Assembly (NCBI GenBank): GCA_017472255.1
Contig: JAFUQU010000014.1
Span: 62,001 to 126,000 of the forward strand
Length of the DNA stretch: 64,000 bases
Reading direction: 5' to 3'
Source: Clostridia bacterium
Lineage (GTDB): Bacteria > Bacillota > Clostridia > Oscillospirales > CAG-272
Part shown: in pieces, positions 32,430-40,976 of the stretch
How positions within the stretch are numbered: position 1 is the first letter of the stretch
Layout: each line of letters starts with the position of its first letter
Program-made: the position numbers and the translations under genes
The notes under the pieces: generated by a model
The model's database searches: none
Told to the model about the DNA's origin: nothing
The model's input: only the letters and a program-made list of their open reading frames with translations

Positions 32430-33212
32430 TTATTGTTCCAGATCGGAGATGATCTGTGCGATGGCGTTCTGGCCGCATGGTACTGTGATACGGTCGGCGG
32501 CGGCTTTTACCTTGTCGATGGCGTTGCCCACCGCGTATCCGATATCGGCGTACTCGATCATGGACAGATCGTTCTCATAATCGCCCACGCAGACTACGGT
32601 ATGGATGACATCCCGTCCGCCCAGCAGCTCGCGCAGCTTTGCGACCGCGTTGCCCTTGCCGCCGGAAGGCATATTCATCTCCAGCCCCTGTGGCCAGCTC
32701 TGCGCGAACATCAGACCGGGAAAGGCGTGCTCCAGACGGCTGCGCAGGCTGTCGCTCAGCTCCGGGAGCTGCACGGCGATGAGCTTCATCACCGGGTAAG
32801 CCATTTCACACGCGCGTACAGCCGCAAGCACCTCTTCCGCGGATTTGTCCTCATCCGGCGAGAAGTGATAATTGTCGTTCACGCCGTTGAATGACAGCTT
32901 TTCAATATCCCGGCATTCGCTTTGCACAAAGCGTATGACGTCCAGCAGCACCTCGTCGGGCATGGGATTGCTCCACAATATCCGGTCGGTGTCCAGATCG
33001 TAGATCACGTTGCCGTTGACCGCCGCCACGGGCGCGTTGATAGGTAGCCCCTTCACCGTCTCGCGAAAGTGACTGGGGAATCGTCCCGACGCCATGGTGA
33101 AGCGTCCGCCGTTCCGGGTAAAATACTCCAGCGCGGCGATATTTCCGGCAGACGGAACCATCGTGCCGTCCATATCGGAGCAAAGCAGATAGCCGTCGAA
33201 CTTACCAGCCAA
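32430..33212 (-). CDS. HAD-family (Cof-type) phosphatase, copy 2
   Basis: A 260-residue paralog of the adjacent gene with all four HAD motifs: LLCSDMDGTMVPS, MASGRFPSHF, the lysine in SGGKGNAV, VCVGDYENDLSMIEYA. The cap domain diverges most between the two copies, suggesting different substrates. The only sensible start is TTG at 33212, inside the last codons of the isomerase-like gene (11-bp overlap), with no clear ribosome site, so it depends on coupling. Confidence 0.9.
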   Translation of the reverse strand: MAGKFDGYLLCSDMDGTMVPSAGNIAALEYFTRNGGRFTMASGRFPSHFRETVKGLPINAPVAAVNGNVIYDLDTDRILWSNPMPDEVLLDVIRFVQSECRDIEKLSFNGVNDNYHFSPDEDKSAEEVLAAVRACEMAYPVMKLIAVQLPELSDSLRSRLEHAFPGLMFAQSWPQGLEMNMPSGGKGNAVAKLRELLGGRDVIHTVVCVGDYENDLSMIEYADIGYAVGNAIDKVKAAADRITVPCGQNAIAQIISDLEQ

Positions 33213-34014
33213 GGAGCTTCAGGTAGTCGCGCGCAATCTTGACGCACTCCAGGGGCGTCTTGCCCATGGAGGGCTGATCCTGCTCGACCACAACCCAGCC
33301 TGCGCCTGCCTTTACGGAAGCGTCCAGGATGTCCGGGATGTTCTGGTTGCCGAAGCCTACAGGACGGAATTCGAAGGTGTTGGTCTTCTCGGCCTTCTTG
33401 TCGATGCCGATCAGCTCATACATATTCTCCGACTTGCTGCCTGCGAAGTCCTTGAGGTGAACAACGGGAGCGCGACCGGTGTACTTAAGTACGTACTTTG
33501 CGGGGTTCTCACCGCCGACATTCGCCCAGCAGGTGTCGATTTCGGTCTGGAGCAGGTCTGCGGGAACCTTTTGATAGATCAGGTCGAGACCGTAGGTGCC
33601 GTCGATCTTCACAAACTCAAAGTCGTGGTTGTGGTACAGAAGGGTCATGCCCTTGTCCTTGGCCAGAGCGCCGATCATCTTCATGTCCTCGAGGGTCTGC
33701 TCAAACTTGGAGCCGCCGGGACGTCTTTCCTCGATGACGTAGGGAACGACGATGAACTTGCAGCCGATTTCAGCGTAAGCGGAAACGGTTTCCTCGGGAG
33801 CCTTGACCATCTCGTCAATCGGCACATGAGCGGAAATCGGAACCAGACCGATTTCGGCGCACATAGCCTTGATATCAGCGGGCTTGTTGCCGAAGAGTCC
33901 TGCGAACTCAACGCCCTGATAACCCATTTCCTTTACCTTGATGAGAGCGGCTTTCATGTCCTTTGCGACTTCGTCGCGGATCGAATAGAGCTGTACAGCT
34001 ACCGGAAGTGCCAT
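33202..34014 (-). CDS. Sugar phosphate isomerase/epimerase family protein
   Basis: A 270-residue TIM-barrel protein of the xylose-isomerase-like AP endonuclease 2 family. Visible are VAVQLYSIRDEVAKDMKAAL at the start, GYQGVEFAGLFG, LYHNHDFEF with the metal histidine, TEIDTCWANVGG, VHLKDFAG and the terminal glutamate in VVVEQDQPSMG. Such enzymes isomerise or oxidise rare sugars or inositol. GGAGG lies 8 bases before ATG at 34014. It heads the run SIE-HAD-HAD-deacetylase-GyrI. Confidence 0.9.
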   Translation of the reverse strand: MALPVAVQLYSIRDEVAKDMKAALIKVKEMGYQGVEFAGLFGNKPADIKAMCAEIGLVPISAHVPIDEMVKAPEETVSAYAEIGCKFIVVPYVIEERRPGGSKFEQTLEDMKMIGALAKDKGMTLLYHNHDFEFVKIDGTYGLDLIYQKVPADLLQTEIDTCWANVGGENPAKYVLKYTGRAPVVHLKDFAGSKSENMYELIGIDKKAEKTNTFEFRPVGFGNQNIPDILDASVKAGAGWVVVEQDQPSMGKTPLECVKIARDYLKLLGW

Positions 34015-34071
34015 ATTTGTATCCTCCAAAAATAAAAAGTATCAGTTTATGATGGGTTTTACCCAACTAAC

Positions 34072-34109
34072 ATTATATCACAACCGCCCCGATTTTGCAA
34101 CCGGGGCGG
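34072..34109 (-). promoter_or_regulatory. Promoter with -35 box inside a hairpin
   Basis: TTGCAA (34100-34095), 17-bp spacer, TATAAT (34077-34072) for the isomerase operon. CCGCCCCG (34084-34091) and CGGGGCGG (34102-34109) form an 8-bp stem whose loop holds the -35 box. Confidence 0.82.
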
Positions 34110-34137
34110 CGAATTATTTATAAACTTTTTGTAAAAA

Positions 34138-34194
34138 TCAGAGGAATATCTTCTGAATGGCTTCCAGATAGCCGTAACCGTACAGATCGTCGGG
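34138..34194 (-). pseudogene. Relic 3' end of a GH99-like gene
   Basis: The minus strand encodes PDDLYGYGYLEAIQKIFL then TGA, in frame and without an upstream open frame. This nearly repeats the C-terminus of the intact GH99-like gene at 50486 (PDDLYGYGYLEAVKRVFGE). Only 57 bp remain, truncated at about 34195. It is a degraded copy left by deletion. Confidence 0.8.
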
Positions 34195-34266
34195 TCAAGC
34201 GTGACTCATCGCCGACATAGGCGGCGTTTGCTTGGGCGGAGTATTGAAGAAAAACAAGATGGAATT

Positions 34267-35256
34267 TCAGATTTTTACTTCGAAATAAGCGATTCTCGTT
34301 CTGCGCCATGTGTAGGTGCCGTACAGGATGCCGCTTTGTTCGATAACAGATGGATAGGAATACTCGCCCGGCTCGGTTTCCAGGTCAAGCACGCGCGTGA
34401 AGCTGACGCCATCGTTTTCGCTGACAAACAGTGTTAGCGGTGTACGTTCCCCCCAGTTTTTCGCGTTCGGGTTGCAGCAGAGGAAGATCCGTCCGTCGGA
34501 TGCGCGTACAAGATCCAGTCCGCTGTTGTTGTTTGGCATCGGCGTAGGATACGCCGCGCACCAATGAACGCCGTCCGGCGAGTCGGAACGGCAGATATAT
34601 CCGGTGTTCGAACGCATGAGCATATGTACGCCAGCGTTATCCTCCCACAGCGACGGCTGGATTATACCGGCGGATTGGTCCGCTTTTGTATCGTCCGACA
34701 CATTCCACTGTGACTGTCCGGCTGCGCAGAGCGCTTCATCCGGAAGCTCAATGAGCCCGCTTTTCTCCCACGTCAGACCGTTGTCGCGCGACAGATCGGT
34801 GAAGCACCGCCATTTTCCCTGTTCAATGGACGCAGGGGCGAGGATATAGCCGTTTGTCAGGCGGATTGGCTTATTCTTCACGGGGCCACGCCCACCGTCG
34901 TCCTCCTTACAGAGACGTTCGGGAGCCGACCATGTGACACCACCGTCGGACGAACGACGGATGAGCGTCTGCCAGTGTGCAATGGTTTTGCCGTATTTGT
35001 AGAACAGCAGAAGCTCGCTGCCGTTATGGAATAAAACAGGATTCCAGTGGGGTATAGGATCGTCATCCGACACAAGCACCGGCTTTGTCCAGCTGCCGTT
35101 TTCGCGGCGGGAACAGAGGATTCTTACATCGTCCTCACCCTCCCACGTGCCGTCAAACCATGCCGCTACAACGCCATGTTCAGTGAGAGCGAGCGTGGAC
35201 GCATGACAGGACGGCGCGCTTCGCTCACAGATAAATTCCCTGCGCAGAAGTTGCAT
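34267..35256 (-). CDS. Sialidase-like (BNR repeat) protein
   Basis: A 329-residue six-bladed beta-propeller of the BNR_2 sialidase type. Asp boxes are SSDGGVTWSAP and SRDNGLTWEKSG, with a third in SENDGVSFTRV; an arginine triad is plausible but not proven. There is no signal peptide, so it would act on imported sugars or have another hydrolase activity. ATG at 35256 is preceded by GGAGG; it follows lysA after 18 bp and is probably in its transcript. Confidence 0.85.
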   Translation of the reverse strand: MQLLRREFICERSAPSCHASTLALTEHGVVAAWFDGTWEGEDDVRILCSRRENGSWTKPVLVSDDDPIPHWNPVLFHNGSELLLFYKYGKTIAHWQTLIRRSSDGGVTWSAPERLCKEDDGGRGPVKNKPIRLTNGYILAPASIEQGKWRCFTDLSRDNGLTWEKSGLIELPDEALCAAGQSQWNVSDDTKADQSAGIIQPSLWEDNAGVHMLMRSNTGYICRSDSPDGVHWCAAYPTPMPNNNSGLDLVRASDGRIFLCCNPNAKNWGERTPLTLFVSENDGVSFTRVLDLETEPGEYSYPSVIEQSGILYGTYTWRRTRIAYFEVKI

Positions 35257-35274
35257 AAACATTCCTCCGAAGAA

Positions 35275-36531
35275 TTATTTGAAAAATTTTGTCACGCCCA
35301 GCGTAGCGAAGTAGTCGGCGGGAGTTTCGGCGCGGCGAATCAGCTCCACAGAGCCGTCCTCCTTGTACAGCAGCTCGGCGGAACGCAGCTTGCCGTTGTA
35401 GTTGTAGCCCATGGCAAAGCCGTGAGCACCGGCGTCGTGGATGGCGAGGATATCGCCGATGTCGATCTTCGGCAGCATACGGTCAACGGCGAACTTGTCG
35501 TTGTTCTCGCACAGACCGCCGGTCACATCGTATTTGTGATCGCAGGGCTGATCTTCCTTGCCCATGACGGTGATGTGGTGATAAGCGCCGTACATGGCGG
35601 GGCGCATCAGGTTGGCGGCGCAGGCGTAGCAGCCGATGTACTCCTTGTAAATGTGTTTTTCGTGGATGGCCTTAGTGATCAGCATACCGTTGGGAGCCAG
35701 CATATAGCGTCCCAGCTCGGTGAAAATCGATACGTCGCCCAGTCCCTCGGGAACGAGGATTTCCTCATAGACTCTGCGGACGCCCTCGCCGATGACGGCG
35801 ATGTCGGCAGGCTCCGCGTCGGGCAGGTAGGGTACGCCCACACCGCCGGACAGGTTGATAAACGACAGGGAAATGCCGGTCTCCTTCTTGACGCGGACGG
35901 CGAACTTGAAGAGTACGCCTGCCAGCGTGGGATAGTATTCGTTGTTGGTGTTGTTGCTGGACAGGAAGGCGTGGATGCCGAAGCGCTTTGCGCCCTTGGC
36001 GGCAAGGATTTTGTAGGCTTCGATGATCTGGTCGTCGGTCATGCCGTACTTGGCTTCACTGGGGCTGCCCATGATCTGCGTGCTGATGCGGAAGTCTCCG
36101 CCGGGATTGTAGCGGCAGCAGATGGTCTCGGGAATGGAACCGGTGACTTTCTCCAGAAAGTCGATATGGGTGAAGTCGTCCAGATTGATGATGGCGCCGA
36201 GACGGCGGGCTTCGATGAAATCGGCGGCGGGGGTGGCGTTGGAGGAGAACATGATGTCGTCGCCGGAGAAGCCCACGGCGTCGCTCATCATCAGCTCGGT
36301 CAGGGACGAGCAGTCCACACCGCAGCCCTCCTGCTTCAGGATGTCGAGAATAACGGGATTGGGAGTAGCCTTAACGGCGAAATATTCCTTGAAGCCCTTG
36401 TTCCATGCGAAGGCGGCGTTCAGCGCGCGCGCACGCTGGCGGATGCCCTTTTCGTCGTAAATGTGGAAGGGCGTGGGGTAGGTTTCGATGATTTTTTCAA
36501 GCTCTGCTTTTGTTACGAATGGCGTTTTCAA
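35275..36531 (-). CDS. lysA: Diaminopimelate decarboxylase
   Basis: Converts meso-diaminopimelate to lysine with pyridoxal phosphate. The 418-residue fold type III enzyme has the PLP lysine in EYFAVKATPNP near residue 53, GIHAFLSSNNTNNEYYP, the glycine-rich phosphate loop NLSGGVGVPYLP, TELGRYMLAP, and C-terminal GGLCENNDKFAVDR and HDAGAHGFAMGYNYNG. The catalytic cysteine is in GGLCENND. The start is TTG at 36531, after GGAGTGATTTACG. PLP supply is linked in this region by pdxK. It has its own consensus promoter. Confidence 0.92.
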   Translation of the reverse strand: MKTPFVTKAELEKIIETYPTPFHIYDEKGIRQRARALNAAFAWNKGFKEYFAVKATPNPVILDILKQEGCGVDCSSLTELMMSDAVGFSGDDIMFSSNATPAADFIEARRLGAIINLDDFTHIDFLEKVTGSIPETICCRYNPGGDFRISTQIMGSPSEAKYGMTDDQIIEAYKILAAKGAKRFGIHAFLSSNNTNNEYYPTLAGVLFKFAVRVKKETGISLSFINLSGGVGVPYLPDAEPADIAVIGEGVRRVYEEILVPEGLGDVSIFTELGRYMLAPNGMLITKAIHEKHIYKEYIGCYACAANLMRPAMYGAYHHITVMGKEDQPCDHKYDVTGGLCENNDKFAVDRMLPKIDIGDILAIHDAGAHGFAMGYNYNGKLRSAELLYKEDGSVELIRRAETPADYFATLGVTKFFK

Positions 36532-36571
36532 CGTAAATCACTCCGTGATATAAAATATTTTTGACAGCATC

Positions 36572-36600
36572 ATTATATCATAGTACAGCGGTTCTGTCAA
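36572..36600 (-). promoter_or_regulatory. Promoter of lysA
   Basis: TTGACA (36600-36595), 17-bp spacer, TATAAT (36577-36572), perfect consensus, 40 bp before the TTG start. Confidence 0.92.
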
Positions 36601-36629
36601 AGGGTTTCTGTGAATTTTCACTTTTTGAC

Positions 36630-36658
36630 TTGACAGCCGCCCTTATCAATGATATAAT
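36630..36658 (+). promoter_or_regulatory. Promoter of the PHP operon
   Basis: TTGACA (36630-36635), 17-bp spacer, TATAAT (36653-36658), perfect consensus, divergent from lysA. Confidence 0.92.
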
Positions 36659-36691
36659 GTGTGCAGATTTTATTATCGGGAGGTTTTTCAG

Positions 36692-37987
36692 ATGAAAAAC
36701 GAACTCTATCATTATATGGCTGTCCCTTCCATTTACCGGGTCGGCGTGCCCACTGAGATCACCGTTTTGGCTGTTGACGCGCGTTATACCTTCACCGACG
36801 ACGGAATTTACACCGTTGCCATGATGCCGCTGCGCGAGAACCAGATTCGCTTCGATATGGGAGCGGTCACGGTTAAGGCCGCCGTCCGGGAGGGTAAGCT
36901 GGTCTTTACCTATACATTTCCCCGGGAACAGGAGTATTTCCTCCGGGTCTTTCTCAACGGAGACCGGCTGTTTCAGATTTCGGTCTACGCGCTGGAGGAT
37001 GATCTCTATGAGCGCCGCCCGCTGAAAGGCGATACCCATGTTCACTCCTGCCGCTCGGATGGACAGGATACTCCCGCTGTTGTAGCTGCCAATTATCGTG
37101 CCGCAGGCTTCGATTTCATGGCGCTCACCGATCATCACCGCTATGAGCCTTCCGTGGAGGCGATTGAAGCCTACAGGGACGTGAAGCTGGGTATGACGCA
37201 GCTTCGGGGCGAGGAAGTGCATTCCCCCGAAACCTATCTGCACATTGTCAACTTCGGCGGTTCGTTCAGCGTGAACAAGCTCTTTCAGGATGACAAGGAT
37301 ATGTTCTACCGCGAGGTGGGATACATCAACCGCACCGAGCCGATCCCCTTCACCGACGAACGCTCGCGTTTCGTTTATGCGTCGGCTCTCTGGTGCGCGC
37401 GGATGATTCGCAGAGGCGGCGGTATCGCCATCTTCCCCCATCCATATTGGATTTCCAATATGTTCAACGTGCCGGACGATATGACCCGCGCGCTGCTGAT
37501 GAACGATGTGTTTGACGCCTTCGAGCTGATCGGCGGGCAGTCGGCGCATGAGAACAACTTCCAGACCCAGCGTTATTACGAGCTGCGGGAGGAATATCTG
37601 GAGAAGCGGGGCAAGCGGCTGTCCATTCCGCTGCTGGGCGCGTCCGATTCCCACGGCACCATCAACCGCCCCTGGTTCAACCGCAAATATTCGGTCGTAT
37701 TCGCAAAATCCCGCAGCGAGGCTGACATTGTTTCCGCTATCCGGGAAGGACAGTGCTGCGCGGTGGAGGTGTACGAGGATTCGTCCAACTATACCGTTCA
37801 CGGCACTTACCGCCTGTCCTCCTATGCCCGCTTCCTCTGCGAAAACTACTTCCCTCGCACGGAAAAATTCTGCGCGACGGAGGGCGAGCTGATGCGCGAA
37901 TACACGCTGGGGTATGACGTCCGCGAGCTGCTGGCCAAGCGCTGCCATGTGGGCGACAGCTTCTATCGGATGGTTTTCGGAAAATGA
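36692..37987 (+). CDS. PHP-domain metal-dependent phosphoesterase
   Basis: A 431-residue protein. Residues 1-105 form a beta-rich N-terminal domain; from residue 110 a PHP domain starts with KGDTHVHSCRSDGQ, followed by MALTDHHR, RGEEVHSPETYLHIVNFGG, IFPHPYW and GASDSHGT, giving the expected metal-binding His/Asp set. PHP enzymes hydrolyse phosphoesters; related large forms act on unknown substrates. ATG at 36692 follows GGGAGG. Its stop overlaps the metallophosphoesterase start by 4 bases. Confidence 0.87.
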   Translation: MKNELYHYMAVPSIYRVGVPTEITVLAVDARYTFTDDGIYTVAMMPLRENQIRFDMGAVTVKAAVREGKLVFTYTFPREQEYFLRVFLNGDRLFQISVYALEDDLYERRPLKGDTHVHSCRSDGQDTPAVVAANYRAAGFDFMALTDHHRYEPSVEAIEAYRDVKLGMTQLRGEEVHSPETYLHIVNFGGSFSVNKLFQDDKDMFYREVGYINRTEPIPFTDERSRFVYASALWCARMIRRGGGIAIFPHPYWISNMFNVPDDMTRALLMNDVFDAFELIGGQSAHENNFQTQRYYELREEYLEKRGKRLSIPLLGASDSHGTINRPWFNRKYSVVFAKSRSEADIVSAIREGQCCAVEVYEDSSNYTVHGTYRLSSYARFLCENYFPRTEKFCATEGELMREYTLGYDVRELLAKRCHVGDSFYRMVFGK

Positions 37988-38826
37988 CACTGCGAGTTCA
38001 TGACCGCCCCCGCTTGAAAGCGAGGGCGGTTCTCATCCTGACCTGTCTGCTGATTCTGTTGGCGATTTTTCTGCGGGCGGCGCTGCGCAGCGATCTGCGG
38101 ACGGTGGTTTATACCATCGAATCGGATAAAATTGCTTCGCCGGTTCGGCTGGCGCTGATTACGGACCTGCATTCCTGCGGCTACGGCGAGAATATGTCCG
38201 ATCTGATCGGCGCTATGGAAGCCGCCGCTCCCGATGCCGTTTTGCTGGGCGGCGATATCTTCGACGATGAGCTGCCTCACGATAACGCCTTTACATTCAT
38301 TTCCGAGGCTGCCGAACGCTGGCCGTGCTATTATGTGTCGGGCAATCACGAATACTGGAGCCGCGAGCTGCACGATATCAAAGCGGCTCTCGACGACGCG
38401 GGCGTGACAGTGCTGGAGGGAACGTCGGTGGAGCTTACGGTGGGGGGAAACACGCTTCTGCTTGCCGGAGTGGATGACCCGGACAGCAAGCTGCTTGACG
38501 AACAGCTGGCAGCTGTCTCGGCGGATGCAAAAGAAAGCGGATTGTATGCAGTCCTGCTGTCTCATCGCCCGGAACTGATCGAACGCTACCGCCAATCGCC
38601 CTTTGATCTGGTGCTCTGCGGTCATGCTCATGGCGGACAATGGCGGCTTCCCGGACTGATCAACGGTTTGTACGCGCCGGGACAGGGGCTGTTCCCGAAA
38701 TACGCGGGCGGACAATACGCGCTGGACGATACGACCATGATCGTCAGCCGGGGGCTTGCGAGGGAAACCACATGGGTTCCGCGGATTTTCAACCGCCCCG
38801 AGCTGGTGATTATCGGGCTTTCCTGA
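37984..38826 (+). CDS. Membrane-anchored metallophosphoesterase (YkuE-like)
   Basis: A 280-residue calcineurin-like phosphoesterase with an N-terminal membrane helix (residues 15-35). Metal motifs are LALITDLHSCGYG, LLGGDIFDD, VSGNHEYWS, LLSHRPE and LCGHAHGGQ, the full set of the family. YkuE-like members are exported or anchored and have been tied to lipid or wall metabolism. It is coupled to the PHP gene (ATGA overlap) and followed by the promoter at 38867. Confidence 0.92.
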   Translation: MTLRVHDRPRLKARAVLILTCLLILLAIFLRAALRSDLRTVVYTIESDKIASPVRLALITDLHSCGYGENMSDLIGAMEAAAPDAVLLGGDIFDDELPHDNAFTFISEAAERWPCYYVSGNHEYWSRELHDIKAALDDAGVTVLEGTSVELTVGGNTLLLAGVDDPDSKLLDEQLAAVSADAKESGLYAVLLSHRPELIERYRQSPFDLVLCGHAHGGQWRLPGLINGLYAPGQGLFPKYAGGQYALDDTTMIVSRGLARETTWVPRIFNRPELVIIGLS

Positions 38827-38866
38827 AGGATTTTCAGTCCGCGCACGAAGAATTCACGAATTTTAC

Positions 38867-38895
38867 TTGATATTATTCCCGGCGGATGATATAAT
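38867..38895 (+). promoter_or_regulatory. Promoter upstream of rluA-like gene and the wal block
   Basis: TTGATA (38867-38872), 17-bp spacer, TATAAT (38890-38895). The following genes overlap or nearly touch through 47289, so this is the likely promoter of the whole run. Confidence 0.85.
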
Positions 38896-38934
38896 ATAAG
38901 AATAGACTACATCAGGGCAGGGAGGGACGCCGTT

Positions 38935-39861
38935 TTGCGGATTGTCATCGACGCGGATTTCGCGGGACGGACGGTGAAGGACTGGCTGTACAGCCATGGC
39001 GTTTCCCGCAGTCTGATCACGCGGCTGAAAAAGCTGGAGGACGGCATTACCGTCAACGGCGAGCACGCCACGGTGCGGCGTCTGCTTGCCTGCGGCGACT
39101 GTCTGTCGCTGGCGCTGTCCGATCGGGAAGCCGACGAAAACGACGCGCTGATTCCCACGCCCATGCCGCTGGATATCCTCTATGAGGACGACGATCTGAT
39201 CGCCGTCAGCAAGCCGCCGGATATGGCGACCCATCCGTCGCTGGGACATTTCACCGACACGCTGGCGAACGGGCTGTGCTACTATTTCCACGAAAGAGGG
39301 CAGCCCTTCGTTTTCCGCGCCGTCAACCGGCTTGACCGGGATACCAGCGGCATTGTGCTGGTGGCGAAAAATCAGCTGGCCGCCTCCGAGCTGACCGCGC
39401 TGATGCAGTGCGGCAGAATCCGCAAAACCTATATCGCCGTACTGAACGGCGTATTGAATCCGCCCGCCGGACGCATCGACGCGAATATCCGCCGCCGTGA
39501 GGAGAGCATCATGCTGCGGGAAGTCTGCACCGGGGACGGTCAGACGGCAGTTACCGCTTATGAGACGATCTGCGCCGCCGCTGACGGCAGCGCTTCGGTG
39601 GTGCGCGCCGAGCCGATCACCGGGCGCACCCATCAGCTGCGCGTGCATTTCGCGTCCCGGGGATGCCCTATCGCGGGGGACGGTTTGTACGGCTCAGCCG
39701 AAACCGAACCCACCCCATATGACCGCGCCCTTACCCGTCACGCGCTTCACGCGGCTTCGCTGACCGTGCTGCGGGAGAGCGGCGCCCTTACGCTGAATGC
39801 CCCGCTGCCGGAGGATATCCGGCGGCTGTGTGAACAAATCAAAGGAACAAAATGGTTATGA
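38935..39861 (+). CDS. RluA-family pseudouridine synthase
   Basis: Converts uridine to pseudouridine in rRNA or tRNA. The 308 residues include an S4-like N-terminal domain (VSRSLITRLKKLEDGITVNG) and the catalytic HRLDRDTSG-type motif, here VNRLDRDTSGIVLVAKN with the catalytic aspartate, then RKTYIAVLNG and ITGRTHQLRVHFAS. The start is TTG at 38935, eight bases after GGAGGG. The target site is not known. It overlaps the DUF3810 gene by 10 bases. Confidence 0.93.
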   Translation: MRIVIDADFAGRTVKDWLYSHGVSRSLITRLKKLEDGITVNGEHATVRRLLACGDCLSLALSDREADENDALIPTPMPLDILYEDDDLIAVSKPPDMATHPSLGHFTDTLANGLCYYFHERGQPFVFRAVNRLDRDTSGIVLVAKNQLAASELTALMQCGRIRKTYIAVLNGVLNPPAGRIDANIRRREESIMLREVCTGDGQTAVTAYETICAAADGSASVVRAEPITGRTHQLRVHFASRGCPIAGDGLYGSAETEPTPYDRALTRHALHAASLTVLRESGALTLNAPLPEDIRRLCEQIKGTKWL

Positions 39862-40976
39862 ATAAAATCAAAGCTGCGATCAGAGAATATTGTCCCATCC
39901 CGTCGCTGGTATTTTTCGCGACGGCGGTGCTGGCGTTCGTTATCTGGGTGATATCGGAATTTTCGGTCCCCTTCTCGGATTTCTGGAACCGTTACATTGG
40001 CTCGGTTTTCCGCGCGATTCCGGCGACGGTCACGAATATTTTTCCCTTTTCAGTGGCGGAATGTCTGATCATCTTTCTTCCGGTGCTGTTTGTTGTGCTG
40101 ATTGTACACTGCGTGAAGCTGACCGGGCGGGACATGAAGAAGGCCATTCGTTATATTGTGACGCTGGCTTCGGTGGTGGCGCTGTTTTACGCCATGTTTG
40201 TCTTTACCACGGCGGTGGCTTACAATGGCTCCACGCTGGCTGCGAAGCTGGGATTGGAGCGGGAGCTTGTCAGCGTGGAGGATTTGCGCGAGGCGGCGGA
40301 GTACATGGTTGATAAGATGAACGAGGAACTGGACAGCGTGAAATTCCGTTACGGCGGCAGTTCGGTGATGCCCTTCTCCCATTCGGAGATGAACGACAAG
40401 CTGCTGGCTGCCTACGATACCGTGTCTGAGCAGTATTCCTTTCTGCCGCGGCTCTATTCCAGAGTCAAGCAGATCTGCCTATCCGAGCCGATGACCTACA
40501 CCCACATTTCGGGTATTTACACCTATTACACCGGCGAGGCCAATCTGAACATCAATTTCCCCGACTATAACCTGCCCTTCACGGCTGCCCATGAGCTGGC
40601 GCACCAGCGGGGCGTTCTGCCTGAAAACGAAGCGAACTTTGTGGCTTTCCTTGTTTGTGCCGCGTCGGACGACCCCTATATCCGTTACAGCGGCTATGTG
40701 CAGATGTACGAATATCTGAATTCGGCGCTCTATTCTGCGGATTACGATACCTTCGCCGAGGTTTACACCTCCCTCGATCTGCGTGTCCGCTATGAGATGA
40801 GCTCCTACAACAAATTCTTTGAGAAATATCGCGACAACGTGGCCGCCGATGTGAGCAGCACCCTCAACGATAACTATCTGAAAGCGCAGGGACAGACCGC
40901 CGGTGAAAAAAGCTACGGCATGGTGGTCGATCTGGCGGTGGCTTATGTGAAGTCGCTGCAAGGAGCCGAAGCATGA
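39852..40976 (+). CDS. DUF3810-type membrane protein with HExxH-like motif
   Basis: A 374-residue membrane protein with three N-terminal helices (about residues 18-38, 65-88, 100-122) and an extracellular domain. AAHELAHQRGVLPENEANF is a zinc-peptidase type motif with downstream glutamate, as in DUF3810 proteins. The activity of the family is unproven; a membrane-tethered metallopeptidase acting on the envelope is likely. AAAGGA lies 5 bases before ATG at 39852 (alternative ATG 39858). It is coupled to the genes on both sides by overlaps. Confidence 0.83.
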   Translation: MVMNKIKAAIREYCPIPSLVFFATAVLAFVIWVISEFSVPFSDFWNRYIGSVFRAIPATVTNIFPFSVAECLIIFLPVLFVVLIVHCVKLTGRDMKKAIRYIVTLASVVALFYAMFVFTTAVAYNGSTLAAKLGLERELVSVEDLREAAEYMVDKMNEELDSVKFRYGGSSVMPFSHSEMNDKLLAAYDTVSEQYSFLPRLYSRVKQICLSEPMTYTHISGIYTYYTGEANLNINFPDYNLPFTAAHELAHQRGVLPENEANFVAFLVCAASDDPYIRYSGYVQMYEYLNSALYSADYDTFAEVYTSLDLRVRYEMSSYNKFFEKYRDNVAADVSSTLNDNYLKAQGQTAGEKSYGMVVDLAVAYVKSLQGAEA

